Shown here: in pieces, positions 7,537-16,255 of the stretch
Layout: the number at the start of each line of letters is the position of its first letter
Numbering within the stretch: the first letter of the stretch is position 1
Source: an uncultured Verrucomicrobiota bacterium
GTDB lineage: Bacteria > Verrucomicrobiota > Verrucomicrobiia > Verrucomicrobiales > Akkermansiaceae
DNA: 32,573 bases
Reading direction: 5' to 3'
Assembly: GCA_913063525.1 (NCBI GenBank)
Contig: CAJXYV010000013.1
Span: 1 to 32,573, forward strand
Notes under the pieces: model-generated
What the model was told of the DNA's origin: nothing
Databases searched by the model: none
Seen by the model: only the letters and a program-made list of their open reading frames with translations
Translations under genes and position numbers: made by a program

Positions 7537-9930
7537 TCACTCATGCGAGCTGACTTGATAGCCCATGCTCCGATAGGCAACGAGACGCTTGCGGTGCATG
7601 TGCGCCGTGAGTGGATGTTCTGGCTCAACGTAGTCGTAAATGCGAACTTCATCTTTGCCGGCACATTCACGATGGAGGCGGCCGGCGTATTGAACCAAGC
7701 GCCCCTTGAAAGACAGCGGAAGCGTGAGGAATAAAGTGTTTAGCTGCGGCAAATCAAATCCTTCGCCGAGAAGTGACGAAGTAGCGAAAAGAACAAATCC
7801 TTCACCGACGAGGCAATGTGCATCGATATTTTCCATAATCGCCGTACGTTGCTTTTTGCCCATGGCACCATCGATTCTATGGATTCGCGCGGCGAGACTC
7901 GGATTCACCGCTTTGAGCAAGCTCTCAAGAATTTCTAAATGTTCCCTCCGGTCGCTTAACACTGCACAGTTGCGACCTTCGGCTAGAGCGGCGGCAACAT
8001 CTGCGTTAATCTGCTCGTTTCTCCCCGTGTGATTGACTAGAAGATCCCAAACTTGGTGAATCGGCATTCGTGCTTCTTCAGCTGGGAGACCAAGGTGAAT
8101 ATCGCGAACGATAAGTTTACGAAGTATTCCAGATTCGTCTTTTGAATCCATCCGGTGATGGATCGGCCCGCATTGGAGGAACAATATCTTCTGAAGTCCA
8201 TCTTTCCGAATCGGCGTGGCTGTGAGCCCCAGAAAAAATCGACAAGGACAAACCTTCATCACCGCCTCAAACGACGCTGCCGGAATATGGTGACACTCAT
8301 CGACGATGACCTGAGTGAAGGGCTCCAATAATGAAGGGGGATTCGGGGCTTTGGCGAGTGTTTGCACCATACCAACCACGACTCCACACGATAACGAATC
8401 AGACTTCTGGCCAAGAATGCCAATTTCTTTGGGATCCAATCCCAGAAAATCCCCCAGTCGCAAGCGCCATTGCTCAAGCAGTGGCTTACGGTGAACGAGG
8501 ACGAGCGTGGAAACATTGCGAGCAGCAATGATGGCACAACCCATAACCGTTTTCCCCGCTCCGGGCGGAGCAATCAAAACACCATCCTCATGTTTCAACA
8601 TCGCATCCACCGCGGTTTGTTGAGATGGACTCAATTCACCTTGAAATTTGAAAGAGCCCATCCTTTCCGCGGGACGGGCGTCTTCGATGAGCATGCGACC
8701 ACCCGCTTTTCGACACAAATCTAGCGCCGCTTGCGTGACACCCCGTGGCAGCATCAGCCGATTCGGGTGAATCTCTCCGCAGAAAATGAACCGAGGAATA
8801 TTATACATCCCAAGGCGAAGTCGCTGTTTCTCAAAAAACACCGGATTCGCCAAAGTCGCCAAACGTTTAAGCGCCGCAATCAGGCAAGCAGGAAGCTCTG
8901 AAGTAGAGATTTCCAATTGAGCATACCGTATCGCCTTGGCCGTTCCGGTGAATATACCCCGCGTGATTGCCTCAGGAATCACATCCAGCGCACGATCTTC
9001 GTATCGCACAAATATATCTTGTCCCGATTCCCCCTCCGTTACTGCGGGAGGCAAAGTGAAATCGACGAGATCATTGAGCTGCTCTCGGCTGATTCTTTGA
9101 AGTTCGGAAAGATAGCTCCACTGATCCCGGTGCGGTAAAAATGATTCGTCCACGAATACCGAGTTACCCAGTTCTCTGGGCTTTGCCTGCAAGGGAAGGG
9201 CAATCAAATTTCCAAATCCACCAGCAGGCAACTTGTCTTGATTCGGAAAAAAACGATCATATGACGACAATTTCATCACTGGGCGAAATGATGAGGCCTT
9301 TGCCACAATCAGAGTGCCGAGCCGCCTAGCCATAAGAGCCGGTATTGGCTCACCAAAGAAGATCCATGCGTGGCCACCATCCCCAGAGCGAGAGCGTTCA
9401 ATCGCAGGATCAACCCCCAACTCCTTCGCCGCAGCACAATAAGCCAGAACATCTTCACGCCAACCTTCTCCATCAAAATCGGCAGCAAGGAAGATACACG
9501 AGTCATCCTCACGAATGGCGTAAGTCCCGATCGTTTGCTTGCCCGTTAGATGATCACGCGCAACCAATTCATCAAACGGCGAGAATGCTTGGTGGAGACA
9601 TTGAGAACACTTCACCTGCGGTTTATCACAAATCCCCCTGACCCATTCATTCCGGCAAACGGGAGAATACCCCTTGCGACCTGATTTCGGATTTTCCCAA
9701 AGCCTTGGAAAAACGTCGCCACGGCAACGGAAAAGAGACAGAAACAAGCGGATCTTTTCCGATGGCGGCATCGGGAATGAGACGATACCCGCTTCCTCTG
9801 AAATGCTTGAGGTTACCAGCCTTTCACGTTCGTTGATCAGCGCCTCTCGCTTCTGTTCGAGCTCTAGGAGTTCCACGTCAATCTGGATCAGTCGGTTCAA
9901 CGACCGATTGATATGACTGAAAAACGGCAA
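7537..9930 (-). CDS. TOTE-type archaeo-eukaryotic primase (AEP) domain fused to an SF2 DEAD/DEAH-family helicase
   Basis: N-terminal Cys cluster VCRNEWVRGICDKPQVKCSQC; AEP-like LAADFDGEGW, ERSRSGDGGHAWIFF, SYDRFFPNQDKLPAGGFGNLIALPLQ. Helicase Walker A APPGAGKT, DECH box VIVDECHH, GLTATP, and motif VI QYAGRLHRE. Confidence 0.92.
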   Translation of the reverse strand: MPFFSHINRSLNRLIQIDVELLELEQKREALINERERLVTSSISEEAGIVSFPMPPSEKIRLFLSLFRCRGDVFPRLWENPKSGRKGYSPVCRNEWVRGICDKPQVKCSQCLHQAFSPFDELVARDHLTGKQTIGTYAIREDDSCIFLAADFDGEGWREDVLAYCAAAKELGVDPAIERSRSGDGGHAWIFFGEPIPALMARRLGTLIVAKASSFRPVMKLSSYDRFFPNQDKLPAGGFGNLIALPLQAKPRELGNSVFVDESFLPHRDQWSYLSELQRISREQLNDLVDFTLPPAVTEGESGQDIFVRYEDRALDVIPEAITRGIFTGTAKAIRYAQLEISTSELPACLIAALKRLATLANPVFFEKQRLRLGMYNIPRFIFCGEIHPNRLMLPRGVTQAALDLCRKAGGRMLIEDARPAERMGSFKFQGELSPSQQTAVDAMLKHEDGVLIAPPGAGKTVMGCAIIAARNVSTLVLVHRKPLLEQWRLRLGDFLGLDPKEIGILGQKSDSLSCGVVVGMVQTLAKAPNPPSLLEPFTQVIVDECHHIPAASFEAVMKVCPCRFFLGLTATPIRKDGLQKILFLQCGPIHHRMDSKDESGILRKLIVRDIHLGLPAEEARMPIHQVWDLLVNHTGRNEQINADVAAALAEGRNCAVLSDRREHLEILESLLKAVNPSLAARIHRIDGAMGKKQRTAIMENIDAHCLVGEGFVLFATSSLLGEGFDLPQLNTLFLTLPLSFKGRLVQYAGRLHRECAGKDEVRIYDYVEPEHPLTAHMHRKRLVAYRSMGYQVSSHE

Positions 9931-9981
9931 AAGTCGATCGTGGAAATTGCCACTGCGCTTTTAGACTACTGAATAACCGGA

Positions 9982-10437
9982 CTACGCGCGAAGGAGCAGT
10001 CTCAAGTCGAGACCTTGATCGCGGTGTGCAGCAAAATCCCCATCAAGCGCGACCAGAGTCAATTTCCCGCAGACTGCAAAAGCCGCTAGGTAGGCGTCCA
10101 TCCAAACCTTGGGAGATGCCGAATCAAGGTCCGCAAATTCGTGCCAGAGGTCGCGGGTCCCAGCAGGTTCGGCATCTATCATCCGCACATTGGAATGAGC
10201 ATGGCAGTCGCTGAGTATTTTCAGAGCGTCACGATTACTAACTGGAGCACAATCGTAACGCCGATGCAGTGCTGGCGTGGTGAGGAGACGCAGACACGAT
10301 TGTTCGGTAGCACGGCAGAAGCATGCAGGCGCGTCGGGCGTCGCCTGCGAAAAGAAATCGTTTGCTAGCTCATGGTGATCGTGCCCCTCAAAAGCAGCCG
10401 CAATCCAGAGGTTCGTATCAATCAAGAATCCCGGCAT
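9982..10437 (-). CDS. vapC: PIN-domain toxin (VapC-like)
   Basis: MPGFLIDTNLWIAAAFEGHDHHELANDFF...KVWMDAYLAAFAVCGKLTLVALDGDFAAH. PIN acidic residues at IDTN, DAYLAA and LDGDF. Confidence 0.9.
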   Translation of the reverse strand: MPGFLIDTNLWIAAAFEGHDHHELANDFFSQATPDAPACFCRATEQSCLRLLTTPALHRRYDCAPVSNRDALKILSDCHAHSNVRMIDAEPAGTRDLWHEFADLDSASPKVWMDAYLAAFAVCGKLTLVALDGDFAAHRDQGLDLRLLLRA

Positions 10438-10723
10438 GGCGAAGGTCTTCCTCTTCGTTGGCTTGCTGGATAATTTTCAGGCTCTCATCCAGAGTCGGTG
10501 GGACAAAACCCGGCGACTTGCGCGAGCGGATGACAGGAAGACCGGTTCTGGGATGAACCCCAAGCTGCGGCTTTTGGCTAGGCATGGTAGATGTGACTGT
10601 CCGAACATCCAAACCACAACGAAGCAAATCAGCAACAAGATCCGCCACCCTTCGACCTTCGCTGGAGGCACGGGCCTTCACGTCCCGAATCAATGGCTCC
10701 GGCAGATCAAAGATCGTTTTCAT
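10418..10723 (-). CDS. RHH-type antitoxin (VapB/FitA-like)
   Basis: ATG at 10723: MKTIFDLPEPLIRDVKARASSEGRRVADLVADLLRCGLD. Overlaps the vapC start by 20 nt. The track start at 11020 crosses the divergent promoter region and is unlikely. Confidence 0.85.
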   Translation of the reverse strand: MKTIFDLPEPLIRDVKARASSEGRRVADLVADLLRCGLDVRTVTSTMPSQKPQLGVHPRTGLPVIRSRKSPGFVPPTLDESLKIIQQANEEEDLRHAGILD

Positions 10724-10855
10724 ACCATCACACTGCCACAAATAAGAATTTTTGTCAATTTTGCGATTTTTCGCGTCAAAGGCTGTCACAATTTGCCACG
10801 ACCCGCAGATTTCCTGCGTCTCGACGCGCTTTGCCAGTTGCGCTGTCCGCTCGGC

Positions 10856-11863
10856 ATGGCAAAGTCTGCCAAGAAATCGATGATCACAGATAACTTGCAA
10901 GAACGGATCGAGGAAACCAGTGGCTGGATTCAGTCGGTGAAAAATGAAATGGCGCAGGTGCTCGTCGGCCAGGAGCGCTTGGTAGACAGGTTGCTGATCG
11001 GACTGCTGTGCAACGGCCACATCCTGCTGGAAGGCGTACCCGGCTTGGCCAAAACCTTAGCGGTCAAGGCCCTTTCCGGTTCCTTGCACGCGTCGTTTGC
11101 ACGCTTCCAGTTCACTCCCGACTTGCTGCCCGCCGACCTCGTCGGGACGATGGTCTATCACCCGCAGGAAACGAAGTTCGAGCCGAAGCTTGGACCAATC
11201 TTCAACAACCTGATCCTCGCCGATGAAATTAACCGCGCTCCGGCCAAGGTACAATCCGCTTTGTTAGAGGCGATGCAGGAGCGCCAAGTGACGCTGGGCG
11301 ACCGCTCGTACCCGCTGCCCAAGCCGTTTCTCGTGCTGGCGACGCAGAACCCGATCGACCAGGAAGGCACCTATCAGCTGCCCGAGGCGCAGCTCGACCG
11401 CTTCCTCCTCAAAGTCACCGTCGGCTACCCGACGAAGGATGAGGAGTTAGAAATTCTCGACCGGATGGCGACCTCCACCCCCCCCTATGAAACCAAAACC
11501 GTGGCGATGCCCGAGCAAGTCGCCGCCTCGCGTGACTTGGTCAACGAAGTTTACATCGACCCGGCGATCCGCAAATACATCGTTCAAATCATCCACACGA
11601 CGCGCTTCCCCGGCCTTGTCGATGCGTCTTTGAAAAACCTCGTTCGCTCGGGCGCCTCGCCGCGCGGCACGATCAATCTCGCGCTCACCGCGCGAGCCCG
11701 TGCCTTCATGCAGGGCCGGGCCTACGTCACGCCGCAGGATGTGAAAGACATGGCGCTCGATGTCCTGCGTCACCGGATGTTACTCACCTACGAAGCCGAG
11801 GCCGAGGAGATGACCACCGATGCGGTGATCGAGCGGATCATGAATAAAGTCGCGGTGCCTTGA
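10856..11863 (+). CDS. MoxR-family AAA+ ATPase
   Basis: GHILLEGVPGLAKTLAVKAL...NLILADEINRAPAKVQSALLEAMQERQVTLG...LATQNPIDQEGTYQLPEAQLDRF. Start at 10856 or 10880. Confidence 0.95.
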   Translation: MAKSAKKSMITDNLQERIEETSGWIQSVKNEMAQVLVGQERLVDRLLIGLLCNGHILLEGVPGLAKTLAVKALSGSLHASFARFQFTPDLLPADLVGTMVYHPQETKFEPKLGPIFNNLILADEINRAPAKVQSALLEAMQERQVTLGDRSYPLPKPFLVLATQNPIDQEGTYQLPEAQLDRFLLKVTVGYPTKDEELEILDRMATSTPPYETKTVAMPEQVAASRDLVNEVYIDPAIRKYIVQIIHTTRFPGLVDASLKNLVRSGASPRGTINLALTARARAFMQGRAYVTPQDVKDMALDVLRHRMLLTYEAEAEEMTTDAVIERIMNKVAVP

Positions 11864-11877
11864 GACATTTCTGATTG

Positions 11878-12771
11878 ATGCTAACAGACGCACAAATCGA
11901 AGAAATGATGGCGCGCGTGCGCAAGCTCGAGCTCAAAGCCCGGCGCTTGGTGCGCGAATCTTTTTCTGGCGAATACCTGTCCTCGTTCCGCGGGCAGGGT
12001 TTGGATTTCGACGATTTCCGCGAGTACCAACACGGCGACGAAGTCCGCTTCATCGACTGGAACGTGACGGCGCGGATGAACCAGCCATTCGTCCGTAAAT
12101 TCCGCGAAGAGCGCGAGCTATCGGTGATTCTGGCGGTCGATGTTTCAGGTTCGGCCGACTATGGCAGCGTGTTCCTGAGTAAACGCGAAGTCGCGGCAGA
12201 GACAGCGGCGGTGCTGGGATTTAGCGCGCTACACAACGGCGACAAAGTAGGACTGCTGATCTTTGCCAACGAGCCGATCCTTTTCATCCCACCCGCAAAA
12301 GGCAGTCGCCACCTGCTGCGGATGATCCGCGAAATCCTCGTCGCCAAGCCGACCCAACCTGGAACCTCCGTCGCGGAAGCCTGCGATTTCCTCGTCCGCA
12401 CGATGCGCCGCAAGTCGCTGGTTTTTCTCATCTCCGACTTCTTCGCCGACTCGTTAGACAAACCCATGGGCAAGCTGGCGCGGAAACACGAGACGATCGC
12501 GCTGCGGGTGTTAGACCCGCTGGAATCCAAACTCCCGACCGCAGGCAAGGTCGTCATGATCGACCCCGAAACCGGATTCGAAACGCTGGTGAATACCGCA
12601 AACCAAAACCTGCGGATGAGCTACTCGAAGCTGATGAAACGCCAGCGCGAAGGCGCGGACGCGGCTTTCAAAAAACACGGCATCGACTCCGCGGATTTAA
12701 AAACCAATGGCGACACGCTGGCGGCGCTGCACCAGCTCTTGAAAAAACGCAGCCGCAAACGCGCTGGATAA
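11878..12771 (+). CDS. DUF58 domain-containing protein
   Basis: FSGEYLSSFRGQGLDFDDFREYQHGDEVRFIDWNVTARMNQPFVRKFREERELSVILAVDVSGSADYG. Confidence 0.95.
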   Translation: MLTDAQIEEMMARVRKLELKARRLVRESFSGEYLSSFRGQGLDFDDFREYQHGDEVRFIDWNVTARMNQPFVRKFREERELSVILAVDVSGSADYGSVFLSKREVAAETAAVLGFSALHNGDKVGLLIFANEPILFIPPAKGSRHLLRMIREILVAKPTQPGTSVAEACDFLVRTMRRKSLVFLISDFFADSLDKPMGKLARKHETIALRVLDPLESKLPTAGKVVMIDPETGFETLVNTANQNLRMSYSKLMKRQREGADAAFKKHGIDSADLKTNGDTLAALHQLLKKRSRKRAG

Positions 12772-12777
12772 TTCTTG

Positions 12778-13284
12778 ATGAACGAAAAGTCAGCCACCTT
12801 TCAACTGCTAGAACCACCCTCGCCCGAGGCCTTGGTTCCTCATTCGTGGCTGGAACCGTGGATGATCGCCGTGGCCGTGATCCTAGCCGCGCTGGTCGCT
12901 TTTTTGATTTTCAGAAAGAAGAAAACCGCGGCATTCGACTCGCTTTCTTTGAGGCAGGCCGCCTACGCCAAAGCGGCGGGCGCGTTAGAAAATATCGCCA
13001 CAACCGCCGCGCGGGATGCTGCGGTGCAATGCTCACTGATCCTGCGGAGTTATCTTGCCACCGCCGTCTGCGACCCGATGCTTTTTGAAACTCACGAGGA
13101 AACGCTGTCGCGCCACGACTCATTGAAAGGATTTTCTGACACCGCGCGACTCGCCGCACAGCACGGATTTTCCCGCCTCGCTTCGATGAAATACGCGGCG
13201 GAGATTCCCGACGCCGACGCACGGGAGGTGATCCAAGAATCACACACGCTACTCGAAACCCTGCACCACGGATTCCAATCATGA
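12778..13284 (+). CDS. DUF4381-like membrane protein of the Bat/MoxR operon
   Basis: One N-terminal TM segment (WMIAVAVILAALVAFLIFRKKK) followed by a helical domain; position between the DUF58 and VWA genes. Confidence 0.65.
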   Translation: MNEKSATFQLLEPPSPEALVPHSWLEPWMIAVAVILAALVAFLIFRKKKTAAFDSLSLRQAAYAKAAGALENIATTAARDAAVQCSLILRSYLATAVCDPMLFETHEETLSRHDSLKGFSDTARLAAQHGFSRLASMKYAAEIPDADAREVIQESHTLLETLHHGFQS

Positions 13285-14297
13285 GTGCGTTTTTCCAACA
13301 CTTCCGCTTTGCCCAGCCGGGCTGGCTATTACTCCTCTTGCCCGCGCTCCTGCTGCTGGCCCTGCGCCGTGGCAGAGGCACCGAGGCTGCTGTCATCTTC
13401 CCCAATCTATCAGTTCTTGTTAGCCTCGGCAGCCGTGCCCGCCAGATTGCTTGGAGCCTCGGGCTGCCGCTCGCGTTTCTCGCATTGTTCTGCGCGATCC
13501 TCGCCATGGCCCGCCCGATCTGGCGCAACGAATATCAGACACGTTCCGCCAGCGGCATCGATATCATGATCGCTCTGGATCTATCGCTGTCGATGGATAT
13601 CCCCGATTTCATCGACCGCGGGGAACATGTCAAACGCATCGAAGTCGCAAAAAAAGTCGTCGATGACTTCATTGAGCGCCGTCCCGAAGATCGCATGGGA
13701 CTGGTCGCCTTTGCCGGCCGACCGCGCGATGCCAGCCCGATCACGCTCGACCATCGCTGGCTGAGAAAGTCGTTAGACGAACTCCGCCTCAACGATCAGC
13801 AGGACAATGGCACCATCAAGGAGCAAGGCACGGCCATCGGCTCCGCCCTAGCAGCTGCGGCCGTGCGGCTCGAGGCCCGCGACGCCAAAAGTAAAATCAT
13901 CGTCCTGCTCACCGACGGTGCCAGCAACTCGGGGAAAATCTCCCCGCTCGAAGCCGCCGAACACGCCAAAACTTTGGGGATCAAAATCTACACTGTGGCA
14001 ATCGGCACCACGGAAGGCCGGGTCAGCACCAACGTCATGCGTTTCCCCTATCAGGAATTCGATTTACCCACCCTTCAGAAAATCGCCACGCTCACCGGCG
14101 CGGAACATTACTGGGCGCAGGATCTGGCCGCACTTAAAAAGACCTTCACCACCATCGACAGCCTGGAGAAAAGCAACGCCAAAAGCCTGACCGTCACCGA
14201 CGACACCGAACTCTTTCCGTGGTTCGTCGGGCTGGCACTGCTCGCGGCCCTCGCCTCTGCAGCCTACTTCGCCCTCAACCCACCCCCGTCCGCCTGA
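13281..14297 (+). CDS. batA: VWA-domain protein (BatA-like)
   Basis: IDIMIALDLSLSMDIPDF (MIDAS DxSxS), KIIVLLTDGASNSGKISPLEAAEHAKTLGIKIYTVAIGT; N-terminal double TM. Confidence 0.9.
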   Translation: MSAFFQHFRFAQPGWLLLLLPALLLLALRRGRGTEAAVIFPNLSVLVSLGSRARQIAWSLGLPLAFLALFCAILAMARPIWRNEYQTRSASGIDIMIALDLSLSMDIPDFIDRGEHVKRIEVAKKVVDDFIERRPEDRMGLVAFAGRPRDASPITLDHRWLRKSLDELRLNDQQDNGTIKEQGTAIGSALAAAAVRLEARDAKSKIIVLLTDGASNSGKISPLEAAEHAKTLGIKIYTVAIGTTEGRVSTNVMRFPYQEFDLPTLQKIATLTGAEHYWAQDLAALKKTFTTIDSLEKSNAKSLTVTDDTELFPWFVGLALLAALASAAYFALNPPPSA

Positions 14298-14301
14298 GTC
14301 G

Positions 14302-16251
14302 ATGAATTTCGCCCAACCCGGCATTCTCTTTTTGCTGATCCTACTTCCGATCTTGGGCGCGGTGGCGATCTTCACGTCGCGCGCGCGGCGGCGGCAGTGG
14401 GCGGTATTCATCGCCCCGCGTTTGCGCGAATCGCTCTTGAAAAAAAGCAGTTCCCTGCCCCGCTGGCTCGCGCTGTTTTTCCTGCTCACCGCCTGCGCCG
14501 CCATCATCATCGCGCTGGCACGGCCGCGCGCAGACGCTGGCACCAAACAGGAAAAAACCCGCGGCCGCAATGTGATGGTCGCCCTCGACATTTCAAAAAG
14601 CATGCGGGTTACCGATGTGAAGCCGGACCGACTCGCCCAGGCCAAAGTCGTCATCTACGAACTGCTGGAAGCGATGCCTAACGAGCGCATCGGCTTCCTC
14701 GGTTTCGCCGGAACACCCAACGTTTACGCCCCGCTCACCATCGACCACAGTGCCGTGCGCGAGACGGTCGATCAGATCGACGAAACCTGGGCGCCGCTCG
14801 GTGGCTCAGACCTGGCCGCCGCCGTCCACCTCGCCACCGAGACGTTGAAAAAGACCGGCCAGAAAAACAACACACTCGTCATCATCAGCGACGGCGAAGA
14901 AATCCAAGACGAAAGCCACCACGGAGAACTCGAATCGATGATCGCCGAGGCGGAACACGCCGGAGTTTACATCGTCGCCATCGGCGTCGGCACCGAGGAT
15001 GGCGGCTTGGTCCCCAATCCGAATTCCCCCACGGGCCAAATGGTGGATCACGAAGGACACCCCGTCGTCAGCCGCTTGGAAGCCGGCGTCATGCGGAAGT
15101 TAGCGGAAGAAACCAAAGGCCGTTTCGCTATCGCCGGCTCCGGTCTAAATATCCCCACGCTGGTGAAATCCGTTGTCATAGGGATGGACGTCTATGAGAT
15201 GAGTGGTCGCGAAAAGCGCCTGTCGATCGAGTTCTACCAGTGGCTGATGTTTCCTGCGATTCTCTTCCTCACCGTCGCCATCGTGGCGGGTACTCGTTGG
15301 AAAGGAATCCGCGCGGCGATATTTCTTGCAGGCACATTTTTAACGATCCCCCGCACGCAGGCAAATGAGGCGGACATCGCTAGGGAAGCACTGGCAGGAC
15401 GACACTACCAAGAAGCCCGCAATGGCTATCACCAACTGGCGGAAACCTCGAAAATCCGGGAGACGCAGGCCCGCTACCGTCTCGGCGAAGCGACCGCCGC
15501 CTACCGCGCAGGAGACTTCCGCGAGGCGCGCAGCGCCTACAGCCAGTCCTTGCTTTCAGTCGATCCCAAGGTTCAAACCAGCGGCCACCTCGGCATCGCC
15601 AACTCGCTGTTCCAGCTCGGTTGGAAAGGTCTATCCGGGGAGAATTACCCCAGCGATCCCGCGTCGCTGCCAGACCTCAATCGCTTCGACACTATCGCCA
15701 AAGAGGCGCTCGCCAAACTCCGCGCCTCCGATGTACCCGACGAAGGCGAAGCCCCCGGCTATGTGCGGATCGAATCGCTGATCACTAACTGGGCCGATGC
15801 ATCTCGCCACTACAGCTCGGCACTCGCCCTGGCTCCCGGCGACTCTGTCGCGCAGAAAAACCGGGAGCTGACGATCACTTTTCTCAAGCGGCTCGATGAA
15901 TTGCTCAACGAGGAAAAAAAGAACACCGAGCAATCGATGCCCCAACACATGCCCGGCACCGGCCCGCCCCAAGAAGGTGAGGATGGCGACCCGAATGACG
16001 GCGAAGACGGCCCGGATGGTCGCAAAAAAAATGGCAAAAGAGGCAAGGGTGACAAGGATCCCAAAGACGGCAGCGACAAAGACGAAACCAAGAAAAAAGA
16101 CGACGCCGATGGCAAAGACAAAGACGGCGAAAACCCCAACGAATCATCCAAAGAACGCGCCCACCGAATTCTGAAGGAAAATGCGGATCTCGAAAAAGGC
16201 CCGCTTGCCCCGGGCCGCCGCGAATTCAAAAACGCAGAGAAAGATTGGTAA
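14302..16251 (+). CDS. VWA plus TPR protein (BatB-BatC-like fusion) with charged low-complexity C-terminal region
   Basis: VMVALDISKSMRVTDVKPDRLAQAK, LVIISDGEEIQDESHHG; then a second hydrophobic region, TPR-like ADIAREALAGRHYQEARNGYHQLAE, and an Asp/Lys/Gly-rich tail. Confidence 0.88.
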   Translation: MNFAQPGILFLLILLPILGAVAIFTSRARRRQWAVFIAPRLRESLLKKSSSLPRWLALFFLLTACAAIIIALARPRADAGTKQEKTRGRNVMVALDISKSMRVTDVKPDRLAQAKVVIYELLEAMPNERIGFLGFAGTPNVYAPLTIDHSAVRETVDQIDETWAPLGGSDLAAAVHLATETLKKTGQKNNTLVIISDGEEIQDESHHGELESMIAEAEHAGVYIVAIGVGTEDGGLVPNPNSPTGQMVDHEGHPVVSRLEAGVMRKLAEETKGRFAIAGSGLNIPTLVKSVVIGMDVYEMSGREKRLSIEFYQWLMFPAILFLTVAIVAGTRWKGIRAAIFLAGTFLTIPRTQANEADIAREALAGRHYQEARNGYHQLAETSKIRETQARYRLGEATAAYRAGDFREARSAYSQSLLSVDPKVQTSGHLGIANSLFQLGWKGLSGENYPSDPASLPDLNRFDTIAKEALAKLRASDVPDEGEAPGYVRIESLITNWADASRHYSSALALAPGDSVAQKNRELTITFLKRLDELLNEEKKNTEQSMPQHMPGTGPPQEGEDGDPNDGEDGPDGRKKNGKRGKGDKDPKDGSDKDETKKKDDADGKDKDGENPNESSKERAHRILKENADLEKGPLAPGRREFKNAEKDW

Positions 16252-16255
16252 CATC

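Noticed and set aside
10436-10855. N-terminal extension of the MoxR ORF in the supplied track
   Set aside because: Extends over the divergent antitoxin gene and intergenic region; the conserved MoxR protein begins at about 10856 or 10880.
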